Positions 27,220 to 35,928 of a stretch of 64,000 nt of DNA are shown here, one piece after another. The notes under the pieces were generated by a model, which saw only the letters and a list, made by a program, of their open reading frames with translations, did no database searches and was not told the DNA's origin. The stretch is from an uncultured Balneola sp. (GTDB taxonomy: Bacteria > Bacteroidota > Rhodothermia > Balneolales > Balneolaceae). The position numbers and the translations under genes were made by a program. The stretch is taken from contig CAJXQC010000003.1 of the NCBI GenBank assembly GCA_913058495.1, positions 176,009 through 240,008 on the forward strand, written 5' to 3'. Every line of letters begins with the position of its first letter. Position 1 is the first letter of the stretch.

Positions 27220-28842
27220 ATGAAGACTTTAAAGATGATCGCAGTTTTAATGCTAACTGTGACAATTTCCTGTGCTCCAAAGCAAAACAATGATGAAATG
27301 GATGAGTTGCTTTCAAAATATACAGAGTTTACGCTAACGACTGATCTTGGTCAGCTTTCTGAAAATGAAAAGAAAATGATTCCACTTTTGATCGAAGCCG
27401 GAAAAGAAATGAATAAAGTTTTCTGGTTACAAGCATATGGAGAAAAAGGTGATGTGTATGCATCGCTATCAGAAAAAGAGAAAGAATTCTTTAATATAAA
27501 CTATGGTCCTTGGGATCGTCTGGATGGAAATGAACCTTTTATTGAAGGAACAGACGCTAAACCAGCGGGAGCAAATTTTTACCCTTCTGATATGACCAAA
27601 GAAGAATTTGAGGCCTGGGAGTCAGAAGACAAAGCCAGCCTGTATACGCTGGTCAGAAGAGGTGAAAGTGGGGAGTTGATGACGATTCCCTATAACGAAG
27701 CTTTTGAAGAATATCACCAGAAAGCAGCAATGAAATTGAGAGAAGCGGCTGAATTTGCAGATGATAAAGGGTTGAAAAATTATCTGATGTTACGTGCCGA
27801 TGCTTTGGAATCAAATGAATATCAGGAAAGTGATCTGGCTTGGATGGATATGAGAGATAACGGAATTGACATCGTTATTGGTCCAATTGAAAATTACGAA
27901 GATCAGTTATACGGTTATAAAGCAGCCAACGAAGCATTTGTGTTAGTAAAAGATAAAAGCTGGAGCGAGCGACTTTCTAAATACACTGCTGTTCTTCCTG
28001 AACTTCAGAAAGGTTTGCCGGTTGATGCACAGTATAAGAAAGAAACTCCGGGCAATGATTCTAAATTGAATGCTTATGATGTAATTTATTATGCCGGAGA
28101 CTCAAATGCCGGTTCTAAGACGATAGCTATCAATCTTCCTAACGATGAAGAAGTTCAGCTTAAAAAAGGAACACGAAGGTTACAGCTAAAAAATGCAATG
28201 CAGGCAAAATATGATAAGCTCCTGGTTCCGATATCAGAAGTGTTGATCGATGAGAGTCAGAGACAGTACGTTTCATTCGATTCTTTCTTTGGAAATACTA
28301 TGTTTCATGAAGTTGCTCATGGACTTGGGATCAAGAATACAATTACCGGAAACGGAACGGTTCGGGAAGCACTTCAAAACCATGCTTCAGCACTGGAAGA
28401 AGGAAAGGCTGATGTTCTTGGGTTGTATATGGTTAAGTCATTGAGAGCTCAGGAAGGAATGATCACAACCGGAAGCATTGAAAACGATTATGTGACTTTC
28501 TTGGCAAGCATTTTCCGTTCTATTCGATTTGGCTCTTCAAGTGCTCATGGTAGAGCGAATTTAATTCGATTCAACTTCTTTCAGGAAATGGGAGCTTTCA
28601 CTTACAATGAAGAAACTGAAACCTATGCCATCAATTTTGACAAAGTAGAAGCTGCAGTGGATGCTCTTTCTGAGAAAATTCTAACTCTCCAGGGAAATGG
28701 GGACTACGAAGCCGTTGATGCTTTTGTGACCAAATATGCGGTCAGAACTCCTCAGTTGGAAGCTTCGTTGGAAAAACTATCCGAACAAAATATTCCGGTT
28801 GATATTATCTTCAATCAAGGAGTAGAGGTGTTGGGGTTATAG
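27220..28842 (+). CDS. M49 (dipeptidyl-peptidase III-like) zinc peptidase lipoprotein
   Basis: A 540-residue protein with a lipobox signal (M-L-T-V-T-I-S-C). The zinc site F-H-E-V-A-H-G-L-G near residue 363 is followed about 30 residues later by E-E-G-K-A-D-V, an arrangement of dipeptidyl-peptidase III family proteins. The motif here is the five-residue HExxH form rather than the six-residue HExxGH of the eukaryotic enzymes. The family removes dipeptides from peptide N-termini; the cleavage specificity of this protein is not known. It follows the MscS gene by five bases and is likely in the same transcript. Confidence 0.8.
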   Translation: MKTLKMIAVLMLTVTISCAPKQNNDEMDELLSKYTEFTLTTDLGQLSENEKKMIPLLIEAGKEMNKVFWLQAYGEKGDVYASLSEKEKEFFNINYGPWDRLDGNEPFIEGTDAKPAGANFYPSDMTKEEFEAWESEDKASLYTLVRRGESGELMTIPYNEAFEEYHQKAAMKLREAAEFADDKGLKNYLMLRADALESNEYQESDLAWMDMRDNGIDIVIGPIENYEDQLYGYKAANEAFVLVKDKSWSERLSKYTAVLPELQKGLPVDAQYKKETPGNDSKLNAYDVIYYAGDSNAGSKTIAINLPNDEEVQLKKGTRRLQLKNAMQAKYDKLLVPISEVLIDESQRQYVSFDSFFGNTMFHEVAHGLGIKNTITGNGTVREALQNHASALEEGKADVLGLYMVKSLRAQEGMITTGSIENDYVTFLASIFRSIRFGSSSAHGRANLIRFNFFQEMGAFTYNEETETYAINFDKVEAAVDALSEKILTLQGNGDYEAVDAFVTKYAVRTPQLEASLEKLSEQNIPVDIIFNQGVEVLGL

Positions 28843-28880
28843 GAAAACACGTTAGAAATATTTCCATAATCATCGTTTCT

Positions 28881-29081
28881 TTGATTTTATCAATTGTGCC
28901 GGGAGCTATCATAGTTCATTCATTAATGATTTTAGGAATTAATTTCTTTCTTTTTGCAGCTTTCCGTGGTAATGAATTACCAGTAATAATTATCAATATT
29001 ATTATATTTCTAATTATTTCAAGCTTAGTTTTTATAAAAACTCGCTCTTTTTTGATGACAAAATTTGATTCCGAGCAATAA
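28881..29081 (+). CDS. Small hydrophobic membrane protein, hypothetical
   Basis: A possible 66-residue protein with two predicted membrane helices (I-L-S-I-V-P-G-A-I-I-V-H-S-L-M-I-L and V-I-I-I-N-I-I-I-F-L-I-I-S-S-L-V-F) and a charged C-terminus. The start at TTG 28881 is uncertain, because the frame is open back into the end of the preceding gene. No family was recognised. It may be a real small membrane protein or an open frame in AT-rich DNA. Confidence 0.35.
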   Translation: MILSIVPGAIIVHSLMILGINFFLFAAFRGNELPVIIINIIIFLIISSLVFIKTRSFLMTKFDSEQ

Positions 29082-29086
29082 CTCTA

Positions 29087-29306
29087 CCTCTTTCCCAAGC
29101 TCCTGCTTGGGAATTTAGTATGGAGCTCTTGCTCCAAATACTTTTTTTTGGAACTCGAAAGGCTTGATTCCTTTTCCAAAAAATGAGGCTCTGCCTCAAT
29201 GAAAGCAGAGCTTTCAAGCTTAGTTCCGCAGCGGAGATACGAAACTAGTTGAATGGAATTCATCTTCGGGGTTCGTCTCCATAGGGAGCAGGAGCTTGGG
29301 AGAAAG
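29087..29306. repeat. MITE-like element made of nested short hairpins
   Basis: The segment is bounded by near-perfect 19-base inverted ends. The left end, CTCTTTCCCAAGCTCCTGC at 29088-29106, matches the reverse complement of 29288-29306 at 17 of 19 positions. Inside lie successive hairpins with 5-9 bp stems: 29092-29113, 29121-29136, 29184-29198 (TGAGGC/GCCTCA), 29200-29216 (TGAAAGC/GCTTTCA) and 29225-29235 (TCCGC/GCGGA). No coding frame is convincing. The middle part recurs at 31876-31927. Confidence 0.7.
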
Positions 29307-29340
29307 ATAAATTCTTTGTGCCCTCTGTGGTTAACCTATA

Positions 29341-30051
29341 TCACTTCGCGTAAATAGAAAAAATAGTAGGTCTTTTATGCAGGTCAGGTTTATCTGCTGA
29401 TTTCCACTCTGAAACCGTTTTTGTAGCAATTTCTTCAGTTTCCAGAGTAATATCAGTGGCAACACTTAACCAGGTTTGCGGAGCACAGGTCTCCAGAACA
29501 GCTTTGAACATTTCATTATTTCTATGCGGAGCCTCCATGAACAATTGAGTTCTGTCATGTCTGCGTGATTCCCCTTCCAACTGTATCAACAGCTGCTTTC
29601 GTTTGTTGGCATCAATAGGAAGATAACCATGAAAAGAAAAAGCTTGTCCGTTAAAACCGGTAGCCATCAGCGCTAATAATATAGAAGAAGGACCAACCAA
29701 AGGAACTACTTTAATTCCGTTCTGATGAGCCATTTTCACTAGCTTGGAACCCGGGTCGGCCACTGCTGGAGCTCCTGCTTCGGATAACAATCCAACATCC
29801 TTGCCAGCTTTCAGTGGCTTCATAAAAGAAAAGATCTCTGTATCAGGAGTATTCTTGTTCAGTTGATAGAAATCGATTTTGTATTCCGGAATGGTATCAC
29901 CAACCCATTGCAGAAATTTTACAGAAGTCTGAATATTTTCTACTACCAAAGATTCCAATCCACGAAGAATTGAAAGTGTGTATTCAGGAATAGCGTTGTT
30001 TTCTGGAGTTTTGCCCAGTGTTGTGGGTATTAAGTACAGTGTTCCTTTCAT
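29341..30051 (-). CDS. Tetrapyrrole-methylase-fold SAM methyltransferase, RsmI-like
   Basis: A 236-residue protein of the RsmI/CobA-type methyltransferase fold. It starts G-T-L-Y-L-I-P-T-T-L-G, has L-L-S-E-A-G-A-P-A-V-A-D-P-G near residue 88 (compare S-D-A-G-T-P in RsmI), V-P-L-V-G-P-S-S-I near 118 and the late F-M-E-A-P-H-R-N. RsmI methylates the 2'-O of C1402 in 16S rRNA. This protein lacks the extra C-terminal domain of E. coli RsmI and departs from it in the first motifs, so rRNA specificity is only probable. It overlaps the next upstream gene by four bases. Confidence 0.82.
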   Translation of the reverse strand: MKGTLYLIPTTLGKTPENNAIPEYTLSILRGLESLVVENIQTSVKFLQWVGDTIPEYKIDFYQLNKNTPDTEIFSFMKPLKAGKDVGLLSEAGAPAVADPGSKLVKMAHQNGIKVVPLVGPSSILLALMATGFNGQAFSFHGYLPIDANKRKQLLIQLEGESRRHDRTQLFMEAPHRNNEMFKAVLETCAPQTWLSVATDITLETEEIATKTVSEWKSADKPDLHKRPTIFSIYAK

Positions 30052-30536
30052 GAATCAACTCGTTCTATATTAAAATCATCGCCGGTTTCATCAGCGCTTT
30101 TTCTGTTTATATACTTTTGAACACGAACACCTGCAATTAAAGTCACGATCAATCCGAGAAATGCTACGGCTCCATTGAATAGCGATGTTTTAACCTGAAG
30201 TTCATAAGTTGGAAGAAGCACGATTTCAGGGTAACCACCTTTTCGGTAACTCAATTCTACTTTAGAACTTTGCATCAGTTGTTGAGCCATTTGAATAGAG
30301 AGTGTCATTTTACGTTCGATATTTGTACCTGAATTCGTTTCAAAAGCGATAACGATGTAGCCATTACTTTGAGCAGCGATCTGTTTTACTTCCATATCCA
30401 GAACATCGGCTTCATATTGAATTCCTTCTTCAACGGTGTCTTTAGCCCCAACATATACCATAGCTTGTTGAGACACCAGAAAGAACAGGTACATTGGAAT
30501 CAGCCAATAAAAAGTGAGTAATCTGTATTTCGACAT
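30048..30536 (-). CDS. Two-helix membrane protein, hypothetical
   Basis: 162 residues with a membrane helix near 8-25 and another near 123-143, and a beta-rich loop of about 95 residues between them that should lie outside the membrane. The C-terminus is charged and cytoplasmic. No family was recognised. It overlaps the neighbours on both sides (four bases with the methyltransferase, one base with the beta-lactamase-fold gene), so the three form a tightly coupled operon. Confidence 0.65.
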   Translation of the reverse strand: MSKYRLLTFYWLIPMYLFFLVSQQAMVYVGAKDTVEEGIQYEADVLDMEVKQIAAQSNGYIVIAFETNSGTNIERKMTLSIQMAQQLMQSSKVELSYRKGGYPEIVLLPTYELQVKTSLFNGAVAFLGLIVTLIAGVRVQKYINRKSADETGDDFNIERVDS

Positions 30537-31696
30537 CAGTTATTTTTTTCGATTTCATTTACAGTTGTTTCATACAAAGCGGGATCCCAGATCAGGCGCT
30601 GTTGATAGTCTTCCTGCATGTGGTTTGCCGATAAATGAATAAAAAATGCTACCGGAAGTTGGTCAAAAAATACCGCTTGAGCTGAAGTATGTCCGTCATA
30701 GATGGAAGTTCCGAAATCAATGCCGCTCAGCATTCCCATTCGGTTGTCGTAAATAGCTCCATAGTTGCTGAAACTGCGTTGTATGGCTTCTCCGCCAAAG
30801 ACCCATTTCATTTTTTCTTTTACAGCTTGTGAGACTTCAACAGAAATCAGGTCATCTTTTTGAAGCTGAGCCATCATTGTAGCCATTTCCATTGCTGTAG
30901 TTTGAGGGAATTCAGCTAATGCATTTTTTTCCTGAATGAAACTCAGATTTAGTCGCTCTTCTCTGAAAAGTTCTTTGGTTTCTGAATTGAAAGTATCGTC
31001 AGAATTGAAACGTGACGCCAGTTCAATGGTCTTGTCGTATGATTTTGTTGTATTGGTATCTGAGATAGTTGGCTGGATTGCCAGATATAGCCCTGAAAAG
31101 GGAAGAGGTGCTTCGGTGACTTCCAATTGTAGCTCATCAATCAAATTAAAGATATTTTCTCTTCCTAACTTGAACCAGACATAGTCTGCAATAGCTAATC
31201 CGTTTGATGCTATCATCGTTGCTACTGCTTCATCCAAAGTGAGAACACCATCTTCTGACTTAGCCTCAAGAAGTTCAATGCTGGAATTATATGCGTTTTC
31301 ACTGATCTGAGGAAGGAAAAAACGTTCAATATCTGAAATCTGAACAGGCTCATCAGGATCAATTTTTCCTTCCAGAACTTGTCGTTCAAATTCTATAAGA
31401 AGAAAAAGATTCGAAATAGCTCCCTGTGCACGAGGGATATCTGCACCGTAATAAATACCTGAATCAGGTTTATCAACATTAAAACTTACTATGGACATAT
31501 ACTCAGGATGCTCGCCAATGAATTCAGTTAATCCTCGTAGTGAAAATGTCTTTTCTACATATTCATAACCTTCTCTCATACCATCAGTATTTGAGAAAAG
31601 TGTTTTAAAAGCTGAGTAATTTGGAATTCCTGCAGCGAGTACAATTACAATAGTAGCTGCTATAAAAACGAGGAGGAACTTGAGGGCTCTCTTCAC
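30536..31696 (-). CDS. Beta-lactamase/serine-hydrolase-fold protein, probably inactive
   Basis: 386 residues with an N-terminal membrane anchor (L-L-V-F-I-A-A-T-I-V-I-V-L). The region G-A-I-S-N-L-F-L-L-I-E-F-E-R-Q-V-L-E-G-K near 92-111 aligns with the class A beta-lactamase helix that normally carries S-x-x-K, but the expected serine and lysine positions hold alanine and asparagine. The S-D-N position reads S-N-G (164-166), and the K-T-G position reads L-S-G (323-325). The fold is likely kept while catalysis is lost. The start is GTG 31696. The role may be peptidoglycan binding or envelope sensing; this is inference. Confidence 0.6.
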   Translation of the reverse strand: MKRALKFLLVFIAATIVIVLAAGIPNYSAFKTLFSNTDGMREGYEYVEKTFSLRGLTEFIGEHPEYMSIVSFNVDKPDSGIYYGADIPRAQGAISNLFLLIEFERQVLEGKIDPDEPVQISDIERFFLPQISENAYNSSIELLEAKSEDGVLTLDEAVATMIASNGLAIADYVWFKLGRENIFNLIDELQLEVTEAPLPFSGLYLAIQPTISDTNTTKSYDKTIELASRFNSDDTFNSETKELFREERLNLSFIQEKNALAEFPQTTAMEMATMMAQLQKDDLISVEVSQAVKEKMKWVFGGEAIQRSFSNYGAIYDNRMGMLSGIDFGTSIYDGHTSAQAVFFDQLPVAFFIHLSANHMQEDYQQRLIWDPALYETTVNEIEKNN

Positions 31697-31846
31697 AACA
31701 AAAAAATGGTTAATTATTTAAATTCTGATCTCTGTAAAGATACGAATTACCTGTAACCATATTTGAAAAAGGATCGTTGATTTTGGAGGAGGTATTTTGC
31801 CACTAAATCACGGAAGCACGAAAGTATAATAGAGAATTAGCTCTCG

Positions 31847-31927
31847 TTCCGAACGTCTCGTTCGGAATGCGGTTTTGAGGCTCAGCCTCAATGAAAGCAT
31901 AGCTTTCAAGTGTAGTTCCGCAACGGA
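31847..31927. repeat. Second copy of the intergenic hairpin array
   Basis: Hairpins follow one another: TTCCGAACG/CGTTCGGAA with loop TCT (31847-31867), TGAGGC/GCCTCA with loop TCA (31876-31890), TGAAAGC/GCTTTCA with loop ATA (31892-31908) and TCCG/CGGA (31917-31927). The last three repeat the order and the stem sequences found at 29184-29235, while the loops differ. It lies between two minus-strand genes. Confidence 0.7.
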
Positions 31928-31958
31928 GCTAGTTAAACATTGAGGGTGTGGAACCAGA

Positions 31959-33200
31959 TCAAGAAACAACCCTCATGATCTGAGCACATAGCCACGCACC
32001 GAATGTTCCTACTCCGTAACCAAGCACGGCGAGCAATACACCAACAGGAGCAAGAGAAGGAGAAAATGCGGATGCTACGATTGGAGCTGATGCAGCGCCT
32101 CCAACATTGGCCTGACTTCCAACCGCTGTAAAGAAGAAAGGAGCTTTAATAAGCTTTCCAACTCCAAGCAGAACGATCACATGAATGATGATCCAAACAA
32201 AACCGATTGCAAAGAATCCGGGAACTTCCGTGAATGCGCCTAAATCCATTTTCATACCAATGGTCATTACAAGAATGTAGAGAAATAAACTTCCAATCTT
32301 AGAAGCTCCTGCACCTTCCAGCTCACGGGCTTTTGTAAATGAAAGAGCAAAACCACCAAGAGTTGCCACTACGATGATCCAGAAAAAAGAAGAGTTAAAA
32401 CTCAATCGGCTTAGCATCGGAGCATTTTCAGAAACCCAAGGTCCAACCGAATCTCCAACTAGATGACCGAGTGCTGTAATTACAAAAGCGATGGCAGCAA
32501 TCTTTGTGAGGTCAACCAAAGTTGCAACTTTCGCAATACTTGCCTGATAGTCAGCAACACTTTTCTTGAGGGCTTCAATTGCTGAAGAATCAGCTTTAAA
32601 CCATTTGTCGACCTTGTCACTTATTCCTGCACCGTACAGTAAGAATGCCATCCAGATGTTTGCCACAATGATATCCACAGTGATCATCGCACTGAAGAGA
32701 GTGTCGCTGGGTTCAAAGATCTCATACATAGCGGTCTGATTTGCACCACCACCGATCCAGCTACCTGCCACAGTAGAAAGTCCACGCCAAACTTCCTCAG
32801 GACCGGCTCCACCAACTATATCTGGATTAATTGCTCCGATAATAATTAAAGCAAGTGGACCACCAATGATAATTCCTATAGTTCCTGCAAAGAACATTAC
32901 CACTGCTTTCCATCCCAGGTTGGCAATTGCTTTTAGATCAATACTTAGCGTTAGTAAGATCAAACTGGCAGGTAAAAGAAATCTGGAAGCAACATAATAA
33001 AGACTGGATCCATCAGGCGAAATTACTCCAAGCGTGGTAAAAACGGAAGGCACGAAATAGCATAGCAGTAGTGAGGGAACAAATTTGTAGAATTTTTGCC
33101 AGCCGGGTTTGTCGCTGTGCGAAGTAGTGAAAATTACAGCCAGTATTGCCATTAGCAATCCAAAAACTACAGCATCATTAGTAATCAGAGGTGTTTCCAT
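31959..33200 (-). CDS. DUF819 family integral membrane protein
   Basis: 413 residues with about ten to twelve hydrophobic helices and no signal peptide. The pattern L-P-A-S-L-I-L-L-T-L-S-I-D-L-K-A-I, G-S-W-I-G-G-G-A-N-Q-T-A-M and the C-terminal S-Q-A-N-V-G-G-A-A-S-A-P are typical of DUF819 (YjcL-like) proteins. These have a repeated transporter-like fold, but no assigned substrate is known to me. It starts at ATG 33200, 21 bases downstream of the esterase gene, so the two may be co-transcribed. Confidence 0.82.
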   Translation of the reverse strand: METPLITNDAVVFGLLMAILAVIFTTSHSDKPGWQKFYKFVPSLLLCYFVPSVFTTLGVISPDGSSLYYVASRFLLPASLILLTLSIDLKAIANLGWKAVVMFFAGTIGIIIGGPLALIIIGAINPDIVGGAGPEEVWRGLSTVAGSWIGGGANQTAMYEIFEPSDTLFSAMITVDIIVANIWMAFLLYGAGISDKVDKWFKADSSAIEALKKSVADYQASIAKVATLVDLTKIAAIAFVITALGHLVGDSVGPWVSENAPMLSRLSFNSSFFWIIVVATLGGFALSFTKARELEGAGASKIGSLFLYILVMTIGMKMDLGAFTEVPGFFAIGFVWIIIHVIVLLGVGKLIKAPFFFTAVGSQANVGGAASAPIVASAFSPSLAPVGVLLAVLGYGVGTFGAWLCAQIMRVVS

Positions 33201-33221
33201 AAATAGATCAGTTCTGTTTTA

Positions 33222-34442
33222 TTATTTCTTAAAAAATTGAATGAGAATATCGTCCATTTGGGCGCTCCATGCTCCCCAGGAGTGACCTTCATTTACTTCC
33301 AAATAGTTCATGTCAAGATCAAGTCGCTCAAACTCTTGTTTCATCAGTCGGGCGTCAGGCATATTATCATTAATGGTGCCTACACTCATGAAAATATCAA
33401 AATCTGCTTTCTCAGTTTCTCTGACTAATCCAAAGATCTCTTTTTCTTTGTACCAATAAGCAGGTGCTTGTATCGCTAATTTCCCAAATTTCTCAGGATT
33501 TAAAAACCCAAGGTACGTAGTGTTTAATCCTCCTAAAGAAGTTCCCAGAAGAGCGGTGTCTTTTTTCTTTGTGGATATTTTGTAATCGGATTCAATTTTG
33601 GGCATTAATTCTTTGATAAAGAAATTGTTGTAATCTTCATTAGCGCCGAATTCATCTCCTCTGCGATTGCTTTCCGGATCATCCGGATCTCTTGGATCAA
33701 TAAAAACAGCTAAAACTGGTTTGATTTTTTTCAAATGGATGAGATTATCCAACATAATTATTGTTCCACCAAGTTTATCGTCAGAATATTCTTGTCCGTC
33801 CAGAATATAAATTACGGGCAGATTTTCCAGATTCTCATAACCAACCGGTGTATAGACCTGATACTGAACATCATACCCCAGATGAGTGCTTTTGATCAAA
33901 ACATTTTCGGTTAGTGATCCTTTTGAAGCTTCAGGAATTCTTTCAAGTAAAGGTTCAGGTTTCCATTCCGGCATTCTGAGTTCGGAATTCGGTCCAAAAC
34001 CACTCCACTGGTAATGAGGATTTACCGGATCCAGTATCCAGCTTTCATCAATGGTAACTTTGTAGTCAATGCGGGCATCCGGAGGAAAGACAGCTTTCAA
34101 CATCCTGATATTGGTTCCTTCAATTCTGGTGCCTTCGTTATTAAAACTCTTATCTCCACTCCAAGAGTTGAAATCACCGTTCCAACTTACCTGATCAGCT
34201 TCACCCTTGAATAAAAAGACTGCAATTGAATCTTGTTTGAATGGTATCTGATCTTCAAGAGTGAGCTTTCCCCAAAGGGAGTCTGCTTCCGCTTTTCGCT
34301 GAGAATCGTTCTGTATAGCTGAAATATCTTCCAGACGTTCTTCTAATTCAGTAATGGTAATTCCGTCTTTGGTAGCCTCAGAAGAACAGGAGATTCCAAA
34401 TATGAATAATAAAAGTAAAAGCTTGATTCTGTTTATTTGCAC
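33222..34442 (-). CDS. Esterase-family alpha/beta hydrolase lipoprotein
   Basis: 406 residues with a lipoprotein signal (L-L-L-L-L-F-I-F-G-I-S-C-S-S). Residues about 60-160 form a beta-sandwich domain of the kind found before Fes-like esterases (F-L-F-K-G-E-A-D-Q-V-S-W-N-G-D-F-N-S-W). The hydrolase domain begins about 190 with L-P-V-I-Y-I-L-D-G. It has the nucleophile elbow G-T-S-L-G-G and the catalytic histidine region E-G-H-S-W-G-A-W near 387-394. It resembles enterochelin-esterase-like enzymes, but no siderophore genes are nearby and the substrate is unknown. The start is GTG 34442. Confidence 0.82.
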   Translation of the reverse strand: MQINRIKLLLLLFIFGISCSSEATKDGITITELEERLEDISAIQNDSQRKAEADSLWGKLTLEDQIPFKQDSIAVFLFKGEADQVSWNGDFNSWSGDKSFNNEGTRIEGTNIRMLKAVFPPDARIDYKVTIDESWILDPVNPHYQWSGFGPNSELRMPEWKPEPLLERIPEASKGSLTENVLIKSTHLGYDVQYQVYTPVGYENLENLPVIYILDGQEYSDDKLGGTIIMLDNLIHLKKIKPVLAVFIDPRDPDDPESNRRGDEFGANEDYNNFFIKELMPKIESDYKISTKKKDTALLGTSLGGLNTTYLGFLNPEKFGKLAIQAPAYWYKEKEIFGLVRETEKADFDIFMSVGTINDNMPDARLMKQEFERLDLDMNYLEVNEGHSWGAWSAQMDDILIQFFKK

Positions 34443-34599
34443 TGTAATTTTATTAAATAATCAACTCTGAGAGAATAACACATTTTAAGGATGATTTGAA
34501 AGGGAGATCACTAAAAAATCAAAGCTGGTAAAAAAAGATGATTTTTTGATTTACTAATCTCAGAGCTTCTTATTTTCAAGCTTAATCATTAAGAGGAAT

Positions 34600-35928
34600 A
34601 TGATCGTTTCAAAATTTGGTGGGACCAGCGTTGGCACTTTTCAGGCAATGAAAAACTGTGCAGAAATAGTTGGCTCCGCAACAAACAGAAAGTTAATTGT
34701 AATAAGTGCGACTTCCGGTACAACCAATGATTTGGTTGCATTGGGGATTTCAGAACTGGATGCTACATCTCAGGAAGAGATATTGATTCGTATCAAAGAA
34801 AGGCATCTTTCAATAATCCATGAGCTGAAAAATAAGGAAGAGGCTGAACGGGATTTTAAAGAAAAACTGACTCAACTTCGGCAGCATCTGGAGCAGGTTG
34901 CAAGAGATAAGAGATGGAAAGACCGTTTAGTTTCCTTTGGTGAATTGATGTCTACAAAGATCTTTATCCATGTTCTCAAAGAGAATGGAGTGGATGCAAA
35001 GTGGTTAGATGCCCGTGAATTTCTGAAAACAGATTCTAATTTTGGAAATGCAGTTGTTGATCTTCCAAAACTGAGGAAAAATATCAATGAGAAGATCAAT
35101 TCAGATGCAGTGTATTTAACGCAAGGATTTATCGGTTCGGATATTTTTGGAAATACAACCACATTAGGAAGAGGGGGAAGTGACTTTTCAGCAGCCTTGT
35201 TTGCAGAAGCTCTTGAAGCAGAGATGTTAGAAATTTGGACAGATGTAGCTGGAATATATTCTACTGATCCAAGAATTGTAAAAGAAGCGAGACCTATCAA
35301 AGAGATCACTTTTGATGAAGCGGCTGAGCTTTCGGTTTTTGGAGGTAAAGTCCTTCATCCGGCTACTTTAAAACCGGCAATAAGAGGTAAAGTTAATGTA
35401 AGAGTAGCTTCAACCAGTGAGCCTGAAAAAGAAGGGACATTGATCGTTCATGAATCATTGGAAAAACCGGTAATAAGAGCATTATCACTTAGGAAAAACC
35501 AATCGCTTTTGACTGTTAAAAGTCTGGCGATGCTTCACCAGTATGGATTTCTCGCAAAGTTATTTCAGGTATTGGCAAATTATAAAATTTCGGTTGATCT
35601 GGTAAGTACCAGTGAGGTGAGTGTATCTTTAACTCTAGATACAGCCGTTAACGCATCGAACAAAGTTGAGTTAACTGCGGATGTAATTAACGAATTGAAA
35701 AAGTTTTGCGAAGTTAAAATCGAAAAGGAATATTCGTTGATAGCGCTGATCGGGAATAACCTGAATAAAACTGCCGGAATAAGCGGAGCAATATTTGATA
35801 AACTAAAGGATTTTAATATCAGGATGGTATGTCACGGAGCCAGCGAGAACAATATCTGTTTTCTAGCTGATGAACCGGACGGTGAATCTATTGTAAAATT
35901 GCTGCATAAGGAGTTTATTGAAATATGA
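34600..35928 (+). CDS. lysC: Aspartate kinase, monofunctional
   Basis: Phosphorylates aspartate at the head of the lysine branch. 442 residues, starting V-S-K-F-G-G-T-S-V-G, with T-T-L-G-R-G-G-S-D-F-S near 187 and paired ACT domains from about 300. There is an AAGAGGA sequence just before ATG 34600. It is followed by dapB with a four-base overlap, which dedicates this isozyme to lysine and diaminopimelate. No lysine riboswitch or leader peptide was recognised upstream in 34443-34599. Confidence 0.93.
   Translation: MIVSKFGGTSVGTFQAMKNCAEIVGSATNRKLIVISATSGTTNDLVALGISELDATSQEEILIRIKERHLSIIHELKNKEEAERDFKEKLTQLRQHLEQVARDKRWKDRLVSFGELMSTKIFIHVLKENGVDAKWLDAREFLKTDSNFGNAVVDLPKLRKNINEKINSDAVYLTQGFIGSDIFGNTTTLGRGGSDFSAALFAEALEAEMLEIWTDVAGIYSTDPRIVKEARPIKEITFDEAAELSVFGGKVLHPATLKPAIRGKVNVRVASTSEPEKEGTLIVHESLEKPVIRALSLRKNQSLLTVKSLAMLHQYGFLAKLFQVLANYKISVDLVSTSEVSVSLTLDTAVNASNKVELTADVINELKKFCEVKIEKEYSLIALIGNNLNKTAGISGAIFDKLKDFNIRMVCHGASENNICFLADEPDGESIVKLLHKEFIEI

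Noticed and set aside
29032..29217. A 61-codon minus-strand open frame across the MITE-like element
   Set aside because: It reads through several hairpins and matches no protein pattern.
34443..34599. Lysine riboswitch or leader upstream of lysC
   Set aside because: The gap is short and shows only an A/T-rich inverted repeat (AAAAAATCA/TGATTTTTT); no L-box core or lysine-rich leader frame starting at an ATG was found.
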